Shown here in pieces: positions 1-8,474 of a DNA stretch of 64,000 bases. The stretch is from Candidatus Poribacteria bacterium (GTDB lineage: Bacteria > Poribacteria > WGA-4E > WGA-3G). A program made the position numbers and the translations under genes. The number at the start of each line of letters is the position of its first letter. Positions within the stretch are counted from its first letter, which is position 1. The notes under the pieces are model-generated. The model was given only the letters and a program-made list of their open reading frames with translations, made no database searches and was not told where the DNA came from. The stretch lies in the NCBI GenBank assembly GCA_012267415.1, contig JAAXGN010000051.1:1-64000 (forward strand), in the 5' to 3' direction.

Positions 1-186
1 CTATTACAAGCTGCACAACTTGCCGCATACTACAGCAAAGCACATCATTCTAGTCTTGTACCAGTAGATTATACGTGGGTGCGTTATGTCGTAAAACGCA
101 AAGGTAACGCGGCAGGTTATGTGCATTACACACACGAAAAAACACTGTATGTTGAGCCATCAGTATTTACGAAAGATGCTTATTAA
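1..186 (+). CDS. RqcH/NFACT-family protein, C-terminal end (partial)
   Basis: The open frame enters from the left edge and stops at TAA 184-186, giving 61 residues. It contains VPVDYTWVRYVVKRKG and, a little later, HYTHEKTLYVEP. These match the C-terminal NFACT-R (DUF814) region of the fibronectin-binding-protein/RqcH family, whose usual pattern is VDYT..KYV.K..G followed by Y...KT.YV.P. Known members bind 60S/50S subunits carrying stalled peptidyl-tRNA and add alanine tails for ribosome quality control. The N-terminal domains lie outside the window, so intactness cannot be judged. The stop codon overlaps the terminal inverted repeat of the adjacent MITE, so the last residues may have been set by that insertion. 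Family call fairly sure; symbol withheld because only the end is visible. Confidence 0.75.
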   Translation, partial: LLQAAQLAAYYSKAHHSSLVPVDYTWVRYVVKRKGNAAGYVHYTHEKTLYVEPSVFTKDAY

Positions 187-328
187 CGTGAGTTTGATAA
201 ATGTAGCGCAAACTTTCCAGTTTGCGAAGATGTGCCACAAACTAAAAGTTTGTGCTACAATTCACGTCTCACGGATACGAAAATGGCGTGAGTAAACGCA
301 TCCGAAATGATTTATCAAACTGACGTTA
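184..328. repeat. MITE-like element, family A copy 1
   Basis: About 145 bp with near-perfect terminal inverted repeats (AACGTGAGTTTGATAAAT at 185-202 and its complement at 310-327, one mismatch). It contains smaller internal palindromes (GCGCAAACTTTCCAGTTTGCG and CACAAACT...AGTTTGTG). A second copy, in opposite orientation, lies at 53827-53984. The element sits between two convergent genes and supplies the stop codons of both: TAA at 184-186 for the left gene, and TGA (complement of 315-317) for the right gene. It encodes no protein. It could fold as a bidirectional terminator; that is inference. Confidence 0.8.
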
Positions 329-3300
329 CAATACACTGATTTTGGGAATCAGCATAGGGACAGATATAACAGTGTTCAAGGTTCTTTCTGTTTTCTCCCT
401 TTTGTAGTAATCTTATCTGTTTATGCCAGAAGTCCATAATATCATCTAATTCTGTTCTGTTGAAGTGTTTCTGTTCATAACCGTTATTTTCTGTAAAGTA
501 AAAAGTAATGGTTATTCTGTTTTCACTCGGATTACTACTGAAAAAAAGAAATGCCAATAGTTGCATTTCTGGTGTGCAACTTGCAGTATCATGTAAACCA
601 TCTGTCTTGAAATTTGCTATGTGCCAATTTCCAGAATGATCTTGAAATATTCTGTCTATTCTACCTGAGATGATATGTCCATTGGTCCTGGCATGAATCT
701 GTTGATTGAAACTTAAGTTTTCGGCAGATAGCATCGTGGCAGCGATATCAGAATTCAGATAGTTTTCAATATGACGTTGCAGGGTAATTCTTGCAGCCGC
801 CTCTGTCATATTATTCATTATATCAGGATTTTTCTCCAAAACCCTGTTAATTCGCCTATCAATTTCTGCTGAATCCAACTTTCGTTCAATATGAGATAAC
901 GCCCGTTGAATCGCGTTGTCTAAATCGGAACTATCCTCGGCAAATATACCTTCCTCTAATGGTGGCACTCGGAGAACATTGAATAATTGATATCTGAGTT
1001 GACACCGCGCAAAGTTCGCGAGTTCCTCAACAGTAAATGACGAATTGAATTCTGATGGTTTCAATATCTCAATAGGTTGTTCAGGAAAACTAACAACTGA
1101 TTTTCCATCAACACTCACATCATCAGCGGTAACCTCAAGTTGTCTGATTATGGGTATCTTGAGATGAAAATCGCCACGGGTATTTTTTCCATTACGGTAA
1201 AAAACTAATGTATCAGATATTTCTTTGAATTCGTCCTCTTTATTGATTTCAAGAAGTTGGAACAACATCTTCAAAGTATTTTCAGCTTCGCCGTTCTCCT
1301 TTAGTGTTCCTGATAGAATTAGACGATTTTTTGCCCGGGTTGTGGCAACATAAAGTAGCCGTTTCTTTTCAGCTTCATCTTTAGCGGAAGCAATATTCTT
1401 CATCAGGAGAACAATCTCTGGTGAACTTTGGTCATAGTTTTGACTCGGGATAAGTAGTTTGAACCCGATTCCGAGTTTCTCATCAATGAATGGTTCTCTT
1501 GAACCTTGTCCTTGTCGGTTTAGACATGGGAGTATGACTACAGGATATTCTTTTCCTTTAGCTGCATGAATAGTCATGATTTTGACTGAGTCGCTGTCCT
1601 CTTCAATTGGCGCATCTCCTTCACGGGGTTCGTCGGTAATAAGTATGTCTAAGTATTCGATGAAATCTGTTAGGGTTGGTCTGTTTTCCTGTGCCTCAAA
1701 GTTCCGCGCTATGTCCAACAATTTCTGGTAGTTTGCCCATCTCTGTTCTCCTTTGCTACCGGTCTTAAGAGTTCCAATCAATCCAGTTTCATTAACAATA
1801 GTTAGGATGAGTTGATTTACTGGTAAACGATGAGCAACCTGATGGTGTTCTTTGAGAATAGTGACTGCTGTTTTGAGTCTATCTGTTTTTTTATTATAGT
1901 TCTGTGTCTTAAGCCAAAAACCTTCTCCATTTTGTAGTGATATTTCAAACAGTTCGTTATCAGAAATACCGAAGGCTGGACCTCGTAAAATTCCTATGAG
2001 AGACAAACTATTACCCTCTGGTGCATTCAGGAAGTTTAGGTAATTCCATATATCATAGATTTCCTGGCGTTGATAGAAACCGATACCGCCCGACGTTAGG
2101 TAAGGAATCCCCGCCAGGTGAAGTGCATTCTCAATATCCGGTAAATGTCTTCGTGCTCGTATCAGGATAGCGATGTCACCGTATTTAACTGGTTTGCCAT
2201 TATCTCTATTGTGTTGTTCATTACTTACAATATTCTTAATATGTTGTGCCAAGAGTGTGGATTCAATATTAAGGGCATTCGCAGTGTCACTATCCTTCTG
2301 GCCAAGTATGAATTCAACGACACCCTCCTCGTTGTCAGTTTTTCCAACGTTTAAGGGTTCATAGATTACTTCAAAGTCATTTTCCTTTTCATCTCCCATC
2401 AGTCGTGCGAAAAGGTAGTTGGCAAATCCTACACTATTTTGTAATGAACGGAAATTCTCTTTCAGGTGTATATCTTTTCCCCCCATGCTTACTATTTTTT
2501 CTTGTGTTTTTTCAAATACTCGAACATCAGCATCTCTAAATCCGTAAATGCTCTGTTTAGGATCGCCAACGATAAACAGATTCCCTTGTTTTAATTCATC
2601 TGTCAGTAACATCACTAGTTCATACTGTAGCTCGTTGGTATCCTGAAATTCGTCTACCATATAGAATTTATACTGATTTAATAGTTTCTTTCTTATTCTA
2701 TCGTTGTTTTTGAGCAAGTCTCGTGTATAAATCTGTAAGTCAGCAAAGTCAAGTTTGCTTTGAGAGAGTTTTGCTATTTGGTAATCTTGTAATACTCTCT
2801 GATACAGCATAAGCATGTCGCGGGTGACACTTAAGAGCAAAAAATCATCTGAATCAACATCATTACAATCAACCGTAGGTGCTTCTTTGATTCTCCTTGC
2901 AACTGAAACCAGAAACACTATTTCATATTCAAAATCGGTTGTGTCATTTCTAAGTCCGATAAAATCTCTTTTTGCGATTTCATTTCCTGTAGTTGTAATC
3001 AATCTTGCAATTTCTCTGAGATAACTAAGTACTTCAGTAGAACTTGCATTGAGTTCTGGTAGGGATGCCAAATCTGATGTCAGAAATTCAACTCTATCAA
3101 CATTTTTGCCTCTTGCAATTTTTTGAATACGTTGTAAGCAGTCAATGAATTCCGCGATCTCAGCAGATGATGGCAAGATACTTTGATATGCTTCTTCCCA
3201 TTCAGTAGGAAGTCTTTCTATAGATGAATCTGAATAGACAGTATCTAACAGATGTTTCATCACATCGCGTTTATCCACCAGCGAGATTAGCATTTCAACG

Positions 3301-3791
3301 AGTGTTGCACTATCCGTAAAACTCTGTAGACAACGTTCAAGCTCTTCGCGATGTCTATCCTCAGTATCTGTTGCAATTTCCTGTAGGGAATCCTTGATGG
3401 TCTGTTTTAGGAGTAGTTTCTTTTCAATAGTTTCCAAAACCCCGAAGTTTGCTGGGACACCCGCTTGGAACGGGTTTTCTCTCAATATACGGGAACAGAA
3501 GGCATGGAAGGTGGAGATGGGTGCAGAATGCATCTTCTCAAGGTGTCTATCCCGAATACTTGCATATTCAGGTTTACGCAATTCCTTAATGATACGTCCC
3601 TTCATTTCAGCTGCAGCTTTTTCAGTAAAGGTGATAGCGGCAATCTGATCTGGATTGACATCCTCTCTCAACTTTAAAATAGTGAGATAGCGATCAACTA
3701 ATACGGTAGTCTTTCCAGATCCCGCACCTGCTGTTACACAGATGTGATTATTGATGTCTAATGCTTCTGTTTGATTTGGTGTTAGGTTCAT
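315..3791 (-). CDS. UvrD/Rep-family helicase with C-terminal nuclease, AddA-like
   Basis: 1158 residues. Superfamily 1 helicase motifs appear in order: Walker A AGAGSGKTTVL (about 21-31), ITFTEKAAAEMKGRI, Walker B MVDEFQDTNE (about 378-387), VGDPKQSIYGFRDADV (about 408), LKENFRS, MTIHAAKGKEYPVV (about 740) and LLYVATTRAKNRLIL. The C-terminus carries a PD-(D/E)XK-like nuclease core (SGRIDRIF near 1043, then ANFKTD). Cysteines at FARCQLRY (about 928) and CYICPY.....C (last 20 residues) are placed like the Fe-S cluster ligands of AddAB/Cas4-type nucleases. The family processes double-strand ends for recombination. No AddB partner is seen here. The ABC ATPase gene ends 17 bp upstream on the same strand, so co-transcription is possible. 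The last residues and stop lie inside a MITE arm. AddA versus another UvrD-nuclease fusion is not settled. Confidence 0.88.
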   Translation of the reverse strand: MNLTPNQTEALDINNHICVTAGAGSGKTTVLVDRYLTILKLREDVNPDQIAAITFTEKAAAEMKGRIIKELRKPEYASIRDRHLEKMHSAPISTFHAFCSRILRENPFQAGVPANFGVLETIEKKLLLKQTIKDSLQEIATDTEDRHREELERCLQSFTDSATLVEMLISLVDKRDVMKHLLDTVYSDSSIERLPTEWEEAYQSILPSSAEIAEFIDCLQRIQKIARGKNVDRVEFLTSDLASLPELNASSTEVLSYLREIARLITTTGNEIAKRDFIGLRNDTTDFEYEIVFLVSVARRIKEAPTVDCNDVDSDDFLLLSVTRDMLMLYQRVLQDYQIAKLSQSKLDFADLQIYTRDLLKNNDRIRKKLLNQYKFYMVDEFQDTNELQYELVMLLTDELKQGNLFIVGDPKQSIYGFRDADVRVFEKTQEKIVSMGGKDIHLKENFRSLQNSVGFANYLFARLMGDEKENDFEVIYEPLNVGKTDNEEGVVEFILGQKDSDTANALNIESTLLAQHIKNIVSNEQHNRDNGKPVKYGDIAILIRARRHLPDIENALHLAGIPYLTSGGIGFYQRQEIYDIWNYLNFLNAPEGNSLSLIGILRGPAFGISDNELFEISLQNGEGFWLKTQNYNKKTDRLKTAVTILKEHHQVAHRLPVNQLILTIVNETGLIGTLKTGSKGEQRWANYQKLLDIARNFEAQENRPTLTDFIEYLDILITDEPREGDAPIEEDSDSVKIMTIHAAKGKEYPVVILPCLNRQGQGSREPFIDEKLGIGFKLLIPSQNYDQSSPEIVLLMKNIASAKDEAEKKRLLYVATTRAKNRLILSGTLKENGEAENTLKMLFQLLEINKEDEFKEISDTLVFYRNGKNTRGDFHLKIPIIRQLEVTADDVSVDGKSVVSFPEQPIEILKPSEFNSSFTVEELANFARCQLRYQLFNVLRVPPLEEGIFAEDSSDLDNAIQRALSHIERKLDSAEIDRRINRVLEKNPDIMNNMTEAAARITLQRHIENYLNSDIAATMLSAENLSFNQQIHARTNGHIISGRIDRIFQDHSGNWHIANFKTDGLHDTASCTPEMQLLAFLFFSSNPSENRITITFYFTENNGYEQKHFNRTELDDIMDFWHKQIRLLQKGENRKNLEHCYICPYADSQNQCIVTSV

Positions 3792-3808
3792 GATGCAAAT
3801 AGTGAAGG

Positions 3809-4882
3809 TTAGTCGTTTCTAGGTAATGGAATCACTGCCTCGGGTGAGAGTGAGATATTGATGGTATCATGAGGTGCTCTCGTTTTAGAACTGGGATCAT
3901 GTATAATAGCTTTTAATTTCAAAGAATCTGATAAGATCAATTCATACTCTTCAACTCTACCGAGATAGGTCACTGTTCCAATTTCAGCTGAGAATGTATT
4001 TTTTCCAGTTTTACCGTTTAGTAAAATCGTCTCTGGTCGTATAGAACAACTCACCTCTTGTCCGGGTTTGAAGTCGTGGTATATACGTTCCGAATAGAGC
4101 ATTCCAATAGGTGTTTCAATAGTCGCGTTGCCATCAGAGACGTTCTGTATATTGCCAGTAATAAAGTTTGTTTCGCCGACAAAGCTTGCGACGAATGCAT
4201 CTGATGGATATTGATAGATCTCCCTTGGACTTCCCACTTGAACAAAAACACCATCTTTCATAATAGCCATTCTGTCAGCCATAGAAATAGCCTCAATCTG
4301 GTCATGGGTGACATAAATTGTTGTGATTTGTGTTCTTTTGTGTATCTCTCTTATTTCATTCCGTAGGTTCTGTCGTAACGCAGCATCCAAATTACTCAAC
4401 GGTTCATCAAGCAACAAGACACTCGGTTCAATCACTAATGCACGTGCCAGTGCGATCCGTTGCTGCTGTCCGCCAGAGAGTGTGTTGATAGGTCTATCAT
4501 GGTATTCAACCATCTGGACCATCTCAAGTACAGATTGGATTTTTTCTTCTCGTTCGGATTTATCCAGTTTACGTAATACCAAACCATAAGCCACGTTTTC
4601 AGCGACTGTCATGTGAGGCCACAATGCATAGTTCTGGAAAACCATACCTGTATTTCGTTGATGTGGTGGGACATTGTTCATTTCCATACCGTCAAACTTT
4701 AGCACACCTGCATCTGGACGATAGAATCCTGCTATCACTCGTAGCAGTGTTGATTTACCACAACCTGAAGGTCCTAATAAGAAGAACAGTTCTCCGGGGG
4801 AGATTGTCAAGGACACATCATTCACAGCGATAGTCGTGTCAAAAGCTTTCGTAATACGATTTAATTCTACACTTATGGACAT
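3809..4882 (-). CDS. ABC transporter ATP-binding protein, PotA/MalK/UgpC type
   Basis: 357 residues. Walker A GPSGCGKST (37-45), Q-loop MVFQNYALWPHMTV, signature LSGGQQQRIALARAL (about 138), Walker B VLLLDEPLSNLD, and H-loop THDQIEAISMADR are all intact. After residue 235 there is a TOBE-like regulatory region (YLGRVEEYELILSD). This architecture powers spermidine/putrescine, sugar or iron uptake. PotB- and PotC-like permeases are encoded at 10278-12218 on the other strand, so a polyamine importer split over 6 kb is a reasonable guess, but no substrate-binding protein is present and the substrate is unproven. The ATG start is preceded by no strong Shine-Dalgarno sequence. The TTTAAATTGACA stretch upstream may be part of a promoter, but I could not pair it with a convincing -10. 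Confidence 0.88.
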   Translation of the reverse strand: MSISVELNRITKAFDTTIAVNDVSLTISPGELFFLLGPSGCGKSTLLRVIAGFYRPDAGVLKFDGMEMNNVPPHQRNTGMVFQNYALWPHMTVAENVAYGLVLRKLDKSEREEKIQSVLEMVQMVEYHDRPINTLSGGQQQRIALARALVIEPSVLLLDEPLSNLDAALRQNLRNEIREIHKRTQITTIYVTHDQIEAISMADRMAIMKDGVFVQVGSPREIYQYPSDAFVASFVGETNFITGNIQNVSDGNATIETPIGMLYSERIYHDFKPGQEVSCSIRPETILLNGKTGKNTFSAEIGTVTYLGRVEEYELILSDSLKLKAIIHDPSSKTRAPHDTINISLSPEAVIPLPRND

Positions 4883-4970
4883 ATAGCAGATACCATAGCC
4901 TTAGGGGGTGTAAATATTTTGTCACCATAATTGTCAATTTAAAAAGATAAATCCAATCTATTAGTGTCAT

Positions 4971-5147
4971 CAGTCCCGTAGGGACGCTATGTTTATAGAT
5001 CATGTTTGAACACCCGTTCTTTAGTCCCGTAGGGACGATATGTGCAAAATAAGGCAATAACATAAACATATCGTCCCTACGGGACTAAAGAGGGGAATTT
5101 AATAACTCTTTTTCTATAAACATATCGTCCCTACGGGACTAAAGACA
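4971..5147. repeat. Cluster of four palindromic repeats, core CGTCCCTACGGGACT
   Basis: Four copies of a roughly 30-bp unit around the palindrome CGTCCC-TA-CGGGAC. The first two (cores near 4973-4986 and 5023-5037) point left; the last two (near 5072-5086 and 5126-5140) point right and read TAAACATATCG...GGGACTAAAGA. Spacing is 51 bp within the first pair and 54 bp within the second. The intervening bases are unrelated to each other. The cluster fills most of the 383-bp gap between the ABC ATPase and selA. A second cluster is at 51019-51320. No cas gene is nearby, the spacers are short and orientation flips, so I treat these as dispersed hairpin repeats, not CRISPR. Confidence 0.8.
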
Positions 5148-5265
5148 TACTCATAACAAATTAATCCCTATAAATTGACACATAAGGTTACATAATCTTT
5201 ACGTGCCAGAGAGCATCCAGTGACAAAAACTTTACACACCCTTACCTTATTACATGCTTGTGTTT

Positions 5266-6693
5266 TTAAAGTTTTTTTGCCACCCCAGATGCGGTTTCTA
5301 TTAACAACTCCTGTTCCATCCCATACAATGTGCGGACATCGAACCAAAGCTGATCTGTTTCAATCCGTCCAATGACTGGCGTGCTACCGAGTCTAAAATA
5401 CTTAGCAAGTTTATCTACGCTTACTGTTTGAGGTGTTAACATTACAGCAATACTCGGTAATGTTTCGACTGGAAGTGAACCACTTCCTATTTCAGCTTGG
5501 GTTTCTGACACCTGAACTGAAATTGACTTTTCAAAAATAACTTTAAGCCTGTCCGCGATGTGTACCGCAATCGTAAGCAATTCATCCATAGATCGTGTGT
5601 ACCGATTAACCATAGGGAACTTATCAGGAATTGCGTCTACATACAGATAATCTTGTAAAGTTGTGGAGAGAGCTGCAATCGTGAGTTTATCAACGCGTAA
5701 TGCGCGCATTAGGGGATTTTTGCGTATCTTCTGGATCCATTCTTCCTTACCAACAATGATACCTGCTTGGGGTCCCCCTAAGAGTTTATCTCCACTAAAT
5801 GTTACAATATCAACCCCACATGAAACCCTATCTGCAACCACAGGTTCATAAGGGAGTTTATATTGGGATAGATCAATCAATGCACCACTTCCTAAATCTT
5901 CCATTGTCGTAATACCACGTTCTTTACCGAGTTGTGTCAATTCATCCATCTCTGGTGTAGAAGTAAAACCTACGATTTTATAGTTGCTTGGATGTACCTT
6001 CAGTATCAGCGCGGTATTTTCGTTTATCGCATCTGCATAGTCACGAAGATGCGTACGATTTGTTGTGCCGACTTCTCTGAGAATTGCACCGCTGGCAGTC
6101 ATCACATCAGGAATGCGGAAAGCACCCCCAATTTCTATCAGTTCTCCACGAGATACGATTACCTCTTTTCCTTCTGCTACCGTTTGCAATGCAATTAAGA
6201 CTGCTGCTGCATTATTATTGACAACTGTAGATGCCTCACAACCAGTCAGTTCTTTTAGTAAAGGTTCCGTAATTCGGTCTCTGTGTCCACGTTTCCCAGT
6301 TTCTATGTCATACTCTAAATTAACATAATTCTGCGCAGCACTTTGAAGACTTTGAATTGCTGTCTCCGTGAGTAATGATCTTCCGAGATTCGTATGTGTA
6401 ACAGTCCCTGTCGCGTTTATAACATTACGTAGAATCGGTCGTGTCCGTTCCTCAATCTGTTTACGCGCTAAAGTTACATATTCAGATGCAGTAGGAAACA
6501 CAAAATCGTCCGCACCCTGTAGTATTGTGTCTCTAAGTTCAGAGACTACTGACCGTAATGCATCAGTCAGTAGATTTCTTGAATACGATGCCTGCAGTTC
6601 CTGCATCTCAGGTAAAGACTGTAACTTCTCAATTGAGGGGAGATCTTGGAGAGCACTTTTGTCTATGTTATTTTGGTCTTTTTTTGAATCCAA
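5266..6693 (-). CDS. selA: L-seryl-tRNA(Sec) selenium transferase
   Basis: 475 residues, the usual size. SelA is a PLP enzyme that converts Ser-tRNA(Sec) to Sec-tRNA(Sec) using selenophosphate. Visible hallmarks are the N-terminal tRNA-binding region (LPSIEKLQSLPEM), INATGTVTHTNLGRSLL (about 92), NNNAAAVLIAL, the PLP lysine in FSGDKLLGGPQAGII (Lys about 303), and a C-terminal STPVIGRIE segment. The start is supported by a strong promoter on the same strand just upstream. SelA implies that UGA is decoded as selenocysteine in this genome. The rhodanese-MoeB gene 600 bp away, transcribed divergently, has exactly such an in-frame UGA. selB and the tRNA-Sec gene are not in the window; I looked for a long-armed tRNA in the intergenic spaces and saw none. 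Confidence 0.95.
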   Translation of the reverse strand: MDSKKDQNNIDKSALQDLPSIEKLQSLPEMQELQASYSRNLLTDALRSVVSELRDTILQGADDFVFPTASEYVTLARKQIEERTRPILRNVINATGTVTHTNLGRSLLTETAIQSLQSAAQNYVNLEYDIETGKRGHRDRITEPLLKELTGCEASTVVNNNAAAVLIALQTVAEGKEVIVSRGELIEIGGAFRIPDVMTASGAILREVGTTNRTHLRDYADAINENTALILKVHPSNYKIVGFTSTPEMDELTQLGKERGITTMEDLGSGALIDLSQYKLPYEPVVADRVSCGVDIVTFSGDKLLGGPQAGIIVGKEEWIQKIRKNPLMRALRVDKLTIAALSTTLQDYLYVDAIPDKFPMVNRYTRSMDELLTIAVHIADRLKVIFEKSISVQVSETQAEIGSGSLPVETLPSIAVMLTPQTVSVDKLAKYFRLGSTPVIGRIETDQLWFDVRTLYGMEQELLIETASGVAKKL

Positions 6694-6745
6694 TTTTCTA
6701 TCCAGAATTCGTCTTCCGCAGTTTGAGTCCCTCTATCTTATGGGA

Positions 6746-6774
6746 ATTTTATCAAATGCATCTGCAAATGTCAA
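6746..6774 (-). promoter_or_regulatory. Predicted sigma-70 promoter for selA
   Basis: On the minus strand the sequence reads TTGACA (complement of 6769-6774), a 17-bp spacer, then TAAAAT (complement of 6746-6751). This is a consensus -35 and near-consensus -10. Transcription would begin near 6739, about 45 bp before the selA start at 6693. Confidence 0.7.
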
Positions 6775-6790
6775 CTCTTATTACAAATTG

Positions 6791-6860
6791 GGTGTGTAAG
6801 GTAATTGGCACCGTTTTTGTCTGAATCGCGGATTACGCGGAGAACACGGAAGACACAGAA
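6791..6860. repeat. Dispersed repeat containing CTGAATCGCGGATTAC, copy 1
   Basis: A 70-bp block starting GGTGTGTAAGGTAATTGGCA and running through TCTGAATCGCGGATTACGCGGAGAACACGG. It matches 8601-8670 closely, and the CTGAATCGCGGATTAC core recurs as an inverted pair at 49469-49597. It lies in the selA/moeB-like divergent gap. No coding potential. Confidence 0.7.
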
Positions 6861-6900
6861 AATGCTTTGGTTATTTTGATGTCTGTGATTGTAGTAAGAA

Positions 6901-6925
6901 GCACAATCAAGGATGAATGTGCTAC
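6901..6925. repeat. Solo arm of the GCACAATCAAGG inverted-repeat element
   Basis: These 25 bp are identical to the right arm (52302-52326) of the complete inverted-repeat element at 52214-52326. Only one arm is present here. From 6926 to 7028 I recognise nothing else. Confidence 0.65.
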
Positions 6926-7028
6926 AGCCTGATAAAATCATATTCTAAGCATATTACCCTACAGAAACAATAGACACATAATACTGTAGTGGCAAAAACT
7001 TTACATACCTCTTCCAAATTTACCAATA

Positions 7029-7057
7029 TTGACAACTGCTAAGTAACATGCTATAAT
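7029..7057 (+). promoter_or_regulatory. Predicted sigma-70 promoter for the rhodanese-MoeB gene
   Basis: TTGACA at 7029-7034, a 17-bp spacer, and TATAAT at 7052-7057, both consensus. The start point would be near 7064, leaving a leader of about 220 nt before the ATG at 7287. That leader contains a GC-rich hairpin at 7083-7106 (GGGCGAGG-AGA-CCTCGCCC), a member of the dispersed hairpin family also seen at 12281, 21541, 36421 and 59005. Confidence 0.75.
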
Positions 7058-7286
7058 TATTTTAACGTTTTCATTTCACTAACGGGCGAGGAGACCTCGC
7101 CCCTACGCTGGATGGTCTTCGTCATCGTTGTGTGGGGTGAAATGTCTCATCAATTATTAACTTTACTATAATGGGACAATCATCGGAAAGTGTCTTTGCA
7201 GGTTAAGAATTTCGGTTGATTGCCAGTTGAACAGTCTTATCAGAACATAACAACAAAGAGATTAAGAATCTCACGGAGAATAAAAC

Positions 7287-8474
7287 ATGAAATCATACAG
7301 ACAAATAGTAGAGGAGGCGAAAACGGAAATCCCAGAAGTATTTGTTGCCGATGTGAAAACAGAACAGGATGATGGGAAGGAGTTTGTACTTCTTGATGTG
7401 CGCGATGAAGATGAATATCGCGCGGGATATATCCCTGATGCTGTGCATGTAACACGCGGTATGCTGGAGTTTTCTGTTGAGGATTATATCCCTGATCGCG
7501 ACCAAAAAATTGTCGTTTATTGTGCTGCAGGACTGCGTTCACTCCTCGCCGCAAAATCGCTACAAGAAATGGGATATACGGATACAGTTTCAATGGCTGG
7601 TGGCTACAGAGATTGGAGTGCAGCCGGATTCCCTACGACTCAAGATAAAGAGATGTCGCACGAGCAACTGGACAGATATAGCCGACATTTTATGCTGACA
7701 GAAGTCGGTGAACGCGGACAAGCAAAACTACTTGATGCAAAGGTCTTACTCGTCGGTGCCGGTGGATTGGGGTCACCTGCGGGTGTGTATCTTGGTGCTG
7801 CAGGCATCGGACATCTTGGCATGATTGACTCAGATGTCGTGGAATTAAGCAACCTTCAACGTCAGATACTACATCGCACAGAAGCAGTCGGCACACCGAA
7901 AGTTCAGTCGGCAACGACTACGATTAAGTCTCTAAATCCAGATGTTGAGATTACACCTTACAATCTAAGGTTGACAGCCGACAATGTTGAGGAGATATTC
8001 TCGGAATATGACCTGATAGTTGATGGTTGTGATAACTTTGCTACTCGATACCTTGTGAACGATGCAGCAGTTTTAATGAACAAACCGGTTGTGCACGGCA
8101 GTATCTTCCAGTTTGAAGGACAGGTAACGGTTTTTGAACCGAATAACGGACCGTGCTACCGATGCATGTATCCCACACCGCCACCACCCGGCATGGTACC
8201 GAGCTGAAGCGAGGCTGGTGTCCTGGGCGTGCTCCCAGGCGTAATCGGTGTGATGATGGCGACTGAAGCAATAAAGTATATCCTTAATTTAGGTGAACCG
8301 CTTATTGGCAGACTTATCCTTTATGATGCACTCAGCATGACCTATCGTGAAATGAAAGTGTCTCGTGATAAGAACTGTCCGTTGTGTGGAGAGAATCCGA
8401 GTATAACAAAATTGATTGACGATTACGATGCGGCAGCGGAGAATCCTGAGATTTTCGCACCTGCTGCCGATTAA
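7287..8474 (+). CDS. Rhodanese-MoeB/ThiF fusion, probable selenoprotein (in-frame TGA at 8205-8207)
   Basis: Read through TGA 8205-8207 the gene encodes 395 residues with selenocysteine at 307. Residues 1-118 are a rhodanese domain with active loop VVYCAAGLRS (Cys79). Residues 125-395 are an E1-like adenylyltransferase: LLVGAGGLGSPAG (154-166), IDSDVVELSNLQRQIL, DGCDNFATRYLVND. Zinc ligands are CYRC (290, 293) and CPLC (364, 367); the second pair lies after the TGA. MoeB/ThiF/Uba4 relatives have a conserved Cys in PSC.EAGVLG, and here the TGA occupies precisely that position (VPS-U-SEAGVLGVLPGVIG). The frame continues without a shift to TAA, and a hairpin with a G in its loop follows. The family activates ubiquitin-like sulfur carriers for molybdopterin, thiamine or tRNA thiolation; which carrier is unknown. 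The rhodanese is N-terminal, the reverse of MOCS3. A TGA nonsense pseudogene is the alternative. Confidence 0.85.
8205..8239 (+). promoter_or_regulatory. UGA codon and predicted bacterial SECIS hairpin
   Basis: The Sec codon TGA (8205-8207) is followed by a hairpin with stem CCTGGG (8222-8227), loop CGTGCT (8228-8233) and stem CCCAGG (8234-8239). Known bacterial SECIS elements sit immediately 3' of UGA, have a small apical loop with a G among its first two bases, and place that G roughly 16-37 nt from the UGA. Here the G is the second loop base (8229), 22 nt after the TGA. Drawn by eye; folding energy not computed. Confidence 0.72.

Noticed and set aside
4971..5147. CRISPR array
   Set aside because: Repeats change orientation, unique parts are only about 20 bp, there are two units per direction, and no cas genes are present.
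6065..6799. Plus-strand open frames overlapping selA
   Set aside because: Shadows of the selA coding frame without recognisable protein sequence.
6796..6812. Sigma-54 promoter (TTGGCACCGTTTTTGTC)
   Set aside because: The -12 element lacks GC, and the sequence is part of a dispersed repeat that also occurs at 8601.
6694..7286. tRNA-Sec gene next to selA
   Set aside because: No cloverleaf with a long extra arm and TCA anticodon could be drawn; the space holds promoters and repeats only.
8205..8207. True stop codon ending a 306-residue MoeB-like protein
   Set aside because: The frame continues with intact family sequence, the second zinc pair lies beyond it, the codon sits at the conserved Cys, a SECIS-like hairpin follows and selA is adjacent.
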